Assembly: GCA_965221465.1 (NCBI GenBank)
Contig: OZ244892.1
Location: 3,658,001-3,722,000 of the forward strand
DNA length: 64,000 nt
Source: Azophilus sp965221465
GTDB taxonomy: Bacteria > Pseudomonadota > Gammaproteobacteria > Pseudomonadales > Azotimanducaceae
Direction of reading: 5' to 3'
This document shows, in pieces, positions 61,141 to 64,000 of the stretch. The position numbers and the translations under genes are program-made. The notes under the pieces were generated by a model. The model was not told the DNA's origin. It made no database searches and saw only the letters and a list, made by a program, of their open reading frames with translations. Positions within the stretch are counted from its first letter, which is position 1, and each line of letters begins with the position of its first letter.

Positions 61141-61959
61141 ATGAGAGAGACTGAGTACCTGAAAGGGGAGGTGCCGGACGCAAAGCCCACCGGAAAAGAG
61201 GCGATTTCTACGAAGGTGATCAGCGAACACGTGTTGCTCATCAAAGTCGACAGGCCCCATCGAAAAAACGCCTTTGATTTCGCGACCGCGCAAGCGCTCG
61301 AGAATGCGGTGGATGCGTACGAGGAAGACGACACGCTGTTTTGTGCCATTCTTGCGGGATCGGAAGACGTGTTCTCATCTGGTCAAGACCTGATTGCTGC
61401 CCGCTACGGCGACTTTGGTGTGACCACGCGGCGTGGGGGTTTTGGGATCATGAACATCCCTCCGGCCAAACCCATGATTGCGGCTGTCGAAGGGTTTTGC
61501 CTGGCAGGAGGACTGGAACTCTGTCTTGCTTGCGATCTCATTGTCGCGGCGAAGAACTCGAAAATGGGTCTACCCGAGGCGCAGAAATCGTTGGTAGCGA
61601 TCGGTGGTGGTTGTTTCAAGTTGCCAAAGAGAATTCCTTATCACCTTGCCATGGAGCTTGCGGTTACGGGCAAGACCTGGACCGGGGAGAAGATGGCGGA
61701 ACTGGGGTTTGTCAATCGAGTGACGGAGCCGGGCGAAGCATTGAATGGCGCCATGGAATTGGCTAAAGAGGTCATTGCCTGTGGTCCCGTCGCAGTGAAG
61801 GCTGCCAAGCAAATCGTCAAGCACGCATATGATTGGAGCGACGATGAAGCGTGGATCAAGCAACGCCAGTACTCGGATGTTGTTCGACGCTCGGAGGATT
61901 GGCAGGAGGGGTTGCAGGCATTCGCTGAGAAAAGAAATCCAGTTTGGAAAGGAAGATAG
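61141..61959 (+). CDS. Enoyl-CoA hydratase/isomerase family protein (2)
   Basis: A 272-residue crotonase-fold enzyme: VLLIKVDRPHRKNAFDFATA, the oxyanion loop EDVFSSGQDLIAARYG, and EGFCLAGGLELCLACDLIVA (catalytic Gly-Gly and Glu region), LPEAQKSLVAIGGGCFKLP. It is 9 bases after the ligase stop and directly abuts the SDR. Different from the hydratase at 17.2 kb. Role: hydration of a 2-enoyl-CoA made by an acyl-CoA dehydrogenase. Confidence 0.93.
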   Translation: MRETEYLKGEVPDAKPTGKEAISTKVISEHVLLIKVDRPHRKNAFDFATAQALENAVDAYEEDDTLFCAILAGSEDVFSSGQDLIAARYGDFGVTTRRGGFGIMNIPPAKPMIAAVEGFCLAGGLELCLACDLIVAAKNSKMGLPEAQKSLVAIGGGCFKLPKRIPYHLAMELAVTGKTWTGEKMAELGFVNRVTEPGEALNGAMELAKEVIACGPVAVKAAKQIVKHAYDWSDDEAWIKQRQYSDVVRRSEDWQEGLQAFAEKRNPVWKGR

Positions 61960-62883
61960 GTGTTAATCGAGCCGACACTACAATCAGAAGTACTTCGAGA
62001 ACAAGTCGCCATTGTTACCGGTGGATCTCGAGGGATCGGTGGTGCAGCGGCAGAAATGCTGGCCGCAAACGGGGCGCATGTTGTTATTGCGGATCTGGAC
62101 AAGCGGGCCACAGAGGAGGCCGCGTCTAGAATCTGCAACGAGTACGGCTCGGAACGTGTCTCGACTTTTGTTGCGGACCTCATCGGTGCCGATGCGTGTG
62201 ATCGGTTGGTTGAAACAGTGCTGAATGAACGCGGGCGCATCGATAGTGTTATCAATAGTGCGGGCTACGCTTGGGATGGCGGTATCCACGCGATGTCTGA
62301 CGAGCAGTTTCAGGCGATGCTGGACATCCATGCGGTTGTTCCATTTCGTATTGCTCGAGCCTGCGCGCCCTATTTCCGACAAGCGGCAATAGATGACGAT
62401 CAGGCCGGTATTGAACGACATCGAAAAACAGTCATGATCTCTTCGATGGCGGCACAATGGGGTCTTGTCGGCGCCGGGAACTATGCGACGGGTAAAGCGG
62501 CAATGCTCGGATTGATGCGTACACTCGCTCAGGAATGGGGAAAGCACCGAGTCAATGTCAATGCCGTCGCTTTTGGTGGCGTGCAGACCAGATTTGGGTT
62601 GCCGCAATCGGAAGATGAAGTGATTGAATCCGGTGGTCACAGAATACATGTTGGAATAGCGCACAAGCGGGCCGCGGCCCTCGGGTTGAAAATCAATCGA
62701 GATGCGACGCCAACAAACGAAGAGATTTATACCCCTCGTGCCAACAAGAACACGTTGTTCGGCCGCAATGGAACCATTAGAGAGGCAGCGGATGCCATCT
62801 TTTGGCTCGCATCTCCATTATCCGATTTCGTGACTGGACAGGTTATCGCCGTGAGTGGCGGTGCGCAGGGTGGGATGAGCTGA
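61960..62883 (+). CDS. Short-chain dehydrogenase/reductase (2)
   Basis: A 307-residue SDR, longer than the usual 250. Rossmann motif VAIVTGGSRGIGGAAAEML, INSAGYAW (NAG motif), VMISSMAA with catalytic Ser, and YATGK with Tyr and Lys. An insert of about 40 residues after the NAVAFGGVQTRFG segment (ESGGHRIHVGIAHKRAAALG) precedes GNGT-type end VTGQVIAVSGGAQGG; this is typical of SDRs acting on bulky acyl or hydroxyacyl substrates. The GTG at 61960 follows the hydratase stop directly. It probably oxidises the 3-hydroxyacyl-CoA made by that hydratase. Confidence 0.92.
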   Translation: MLIEPTLQSEVLREQVAIVTGGSRGIGGAAAEMLAANGAHVVIADLDKRATEEAASRICNEYGSERVSTFVADLIGADACDRLVETVLNERGRIDSVINSAGYAWDGGIHAMSDEQFQAMLDIHAVVPFRIARACAPYFRQAAIDDDQAGIERHRKTVMISSMAAQWGLVGAGNYATGKAAMLGLMRTLAQEWGKHRVNVNAVAFGGVQTRFGLPQSEDEVIESGGHRIHVGIAHKRAAALGLKINRDATPTNEEIYTPRANKNTLFGRNGTIREAADAIFWLASPLSDFVTGQVIAVSGGAQGGMS

Positions 62884-62918
62884 ATGCCACGCGATGAAAT
62901 TGGGTTGCATCGGAGGGC

Positions 62919-63323
62919 ATGCAGCCAATGATCAGGCGACCGATACGGGATAACCTCCTTTCCGACTTGGGCGCCGATGGCCGCTTGCTTGCAGCGAAAT
63001 GCCAAGAATGCGGCCAGGTTTTCTATCCCGCAAACGTCGAGTTTTGCATGCGATGTTTTCATGAAGAGCTCGATGTGATTCGACTTGGTGGAGAGGGAAG
63101 AATTCATTCGTACGCGCATAGTGAAGTGGATGCCGAATTCATAAAGGCACCGTATGTCTGTGGGATCGTAGACATGAACGAAGGTGTAAAGGTATTCGCG
63201 CCTATGCATCCGGACCATCTGGATCATCCGGTCAGCATCGGCATGCTCGTTAGGTTAGTCGTCGGAGAAGTATGGAAATCTGGCGACGAGTCGGTGGTTG
63301 GTTATCACTTCATACCAGCCTAG
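62919..63323 (+). CDS. DUF35 (OB-fold, zinc-ribbon) thiolase/aldolase partner
   Basis: A 134-residue protein with a zinc ribbon (CQECG ... CMRC, Cys-x2-Cys-x13-Cys-x2-Cys) and an OB-fold (GEGRIHSYAHSEVDAEFIKA, MLVRLVVGEV). DUF35 proteins pair with thiolase-fold proteins, as in archaeal HMG-CoA synthase complexes and in the Ltp2-type retro-aldolases of steroid side-chain breakdown, where they bind acyl-CoA. The next gene is such a thiolase, so the pair likely forms one enzyme. An alternative start is ATG 62928. Confidence 0.9.
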   Translation: MQPMIRRPIRDNLLSDLGADGRLLAAKCQECGQVFYPANVEFCMRCFHEELDVIRLGGEGRIHSYAHSEVDAEFIKAPYVCGIVDMNEGVKVFAPMHPDHLDHPVSIGMLVRLVVGEVWKSGDESVVGYHFIPA

Positions 63324-63361
63324 ACGGTTCAAGTTGGAAACTGTTGAGAAGGGGCCGCGGG

Positions 63362-64000
63362 ATGCGTGATGTTGTAGTTCTGGGAGTTGGTCAGACCACA
63401 TTTGGAAAAATGCCTGAGCGGTCGGCGACCGATCTCGGGCAAGAGGCGGTTCGTGCAGCGATAAAAGATTGCGGCATCGACCCCAGGGACATTCAGGTCG
63501 CGTACACCGCAAGGCGGTTCGATGCGCAAGACGATTCTCAGAGAATCTTGATGGCGCATGGGATTACACGAATCGAAATGTTCAATGTTGAGAATGCGTG
63601 TGCTGGCGGGTCAACGGCGGTGCGAGGTGTTTGGAAGGATATCGCTTCTGGTCTGTACGACGTTGGCATGGCAATTGGCACGGAGGCGGTTACCGGCATG
63701 CCGAAGACAGGTGCTCTGGCGTCCAGGGATGACCTCGATGCAGAGCTTGGTCGTACGATGCCGGTTGCATTCTCGACGGTTGCACGACGTCAGATGGAGC
63801 TGCAGGGTGCGACGGTTCGAGATTTCGCTCGAGTTTCGGCCAAGAATCACAGGCATGCGATGCACAATCCGTTTGCGCAATATCGAAAAGAGCTGAGTGA
63901 AGAAGAGATACTGAAGTCTCGTACCGTTTGCGATCCCATTACGCTGTTGCAGTGTTGCCCCAATTCTGACGGTGCGGCAGCGGTAATACTCAGTTCGGAA
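63362..64000 (+). CDS. Thiolase-family protein (Ltp2/SCP2-thiolase-like), 5' part
   Basis: The first 213 codons of a thiolase-fold protein; the gene runs off the window. It begins MRDVVVLGVGQTTFGKMPER and contains NVENACAGGSTAVRG, where the Cys occupies the usual acyl-binding position, then AIGTEAVTGMP, and CDPITLLQCCPNSDGAAAVI, which is typical of SCP2-thiolase/aldolase proteins. ATG at 63362 follows AGGGG with a short spacer. Beside the DUF35 gene it is probably the catalytic half of a retro-aldolase or thiolase that removes a two- or three-carbon unit. Confidence 0.9.
   Translation, partial: MRDVVVLGVGQTTFGKMPERSATDLGQEAVRAAIKDCGIDPRDIQVAYTARRFDAQDDSQRILMAHGITRIEMFNVENACAGGSTAVRGVWKDIASGLYDVGMAIGTEAVTGMPKTGALASRDDLDAELGRTMPVAFSTVARRQMELQGATVRDFARVSAKNHRHAMHNPFAQYRKELSEEEILKSRTVCDPITLLQCCPNSDGAAAVILSSE

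Noticed and set aside
1..64000. CRISPR arrays, tRNA/rRNA genes, integrases or intact insertion sequences
   Set aside because: No spaced direct-repeat series, no cloverleaf-like sequence and no transposase or integrase motifs were seen in the reading.

Overview
The window looks like chromosomal DNA of a Gram-negative, aerobic, catabolically versatile bacterium, most likely a gammaproteobacterium. It has three intact TonB-dependent outer-membrane receptors, a GlmS C-terminus and a UvrD that follow the enterobacterial proteins closely, and many oxygenase, CoA-pathway and flavin-enzyme genes typical of bacteria that degrade complex hydrophobic or aromatic compounds. No rRNA, tRNA, CRISPR array, prophage or intact insertion sequence was seen.

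Layout. (1) 1-6.4 kb, GC-rich by eye: 3' part of glmS, a secreted carboxylesterase, uvrD, a secreted alpha/beta hydrolase. (2) 6.4-16.6 kb, GC-rich: an uptake and catabolism locus with a sodium:solute symporter, LacI regulator, MetE-like transferase, histidinol-dehydrogenase-family enzyme, bicupin and four SnoaL/NTF2-like proteins (seven domains); two divergent genes share a promoter with identical 15-bp boxes. (3) 16.9-38.7 kb, visibly more AT-rich: an orphan Phd-type antitoxin, then enoyl-CoA hydratase, SDR, two molybdopterin oxidoreductases, a TonB receptor, two P450s, a ring-hydroxylating oxygenase with its ferredoxin, a phosphotransferase, two TetR regulators, an LLM flavoprotein and an acyl-CoA dehydrogenase. 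(4) 39.0-45.5 kb, GC-rich again: an ABC-2 exporter, a siderophore-type TonB receptor and a small exported protein, all on the minus strand. (5) 45.9-64 kb, intermediate GC: a third TonB receptor, a third molybdopterin oxidoreductase, flavin monooxygenases, EthD, cupin, Rieske oxygenase, amidohydrolase, two Lrp/AsnC regulators, and a CoA block (acyl-CoA ligase, enoyl-CoA hydratase, SDR, DUF35 protein, thiolase cut by the window end).

How it may work together (inference): TonB receptors import a bulky substrate. P450s, Rieske oxygenases, flavin monooxygenases and the Mo enzymes hydroxylate or oxidise it. The acyl-CoA ligase, dehydrogenase, hydratases, SDRs and the DUF35/thiolase pair then shorten the acyl chain. 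TetR and Lrp/AsnC regulators control the blocks; a 17-bp palindrome (ATCAAATGTCATTTGAT type) occurs, perfect or degenerate, in three promoter regions of block 3.

A second theme is gene decay. Gaps between genes contain recognisable remnants that are too short or broken to be seen as ordinary genes: a TonB-receptor tail, two SDR N-termini, a ferredoxin that has lost its start codon and most cluster cysteines, an acyltransferase-like membrane protein with its middle deleted, and a truncated antitoxin. With the composition changes, this suggests a mosaic region in which catabolic modules are gained and lost. All assignments come from reading sequence and motifs; no database search was done.
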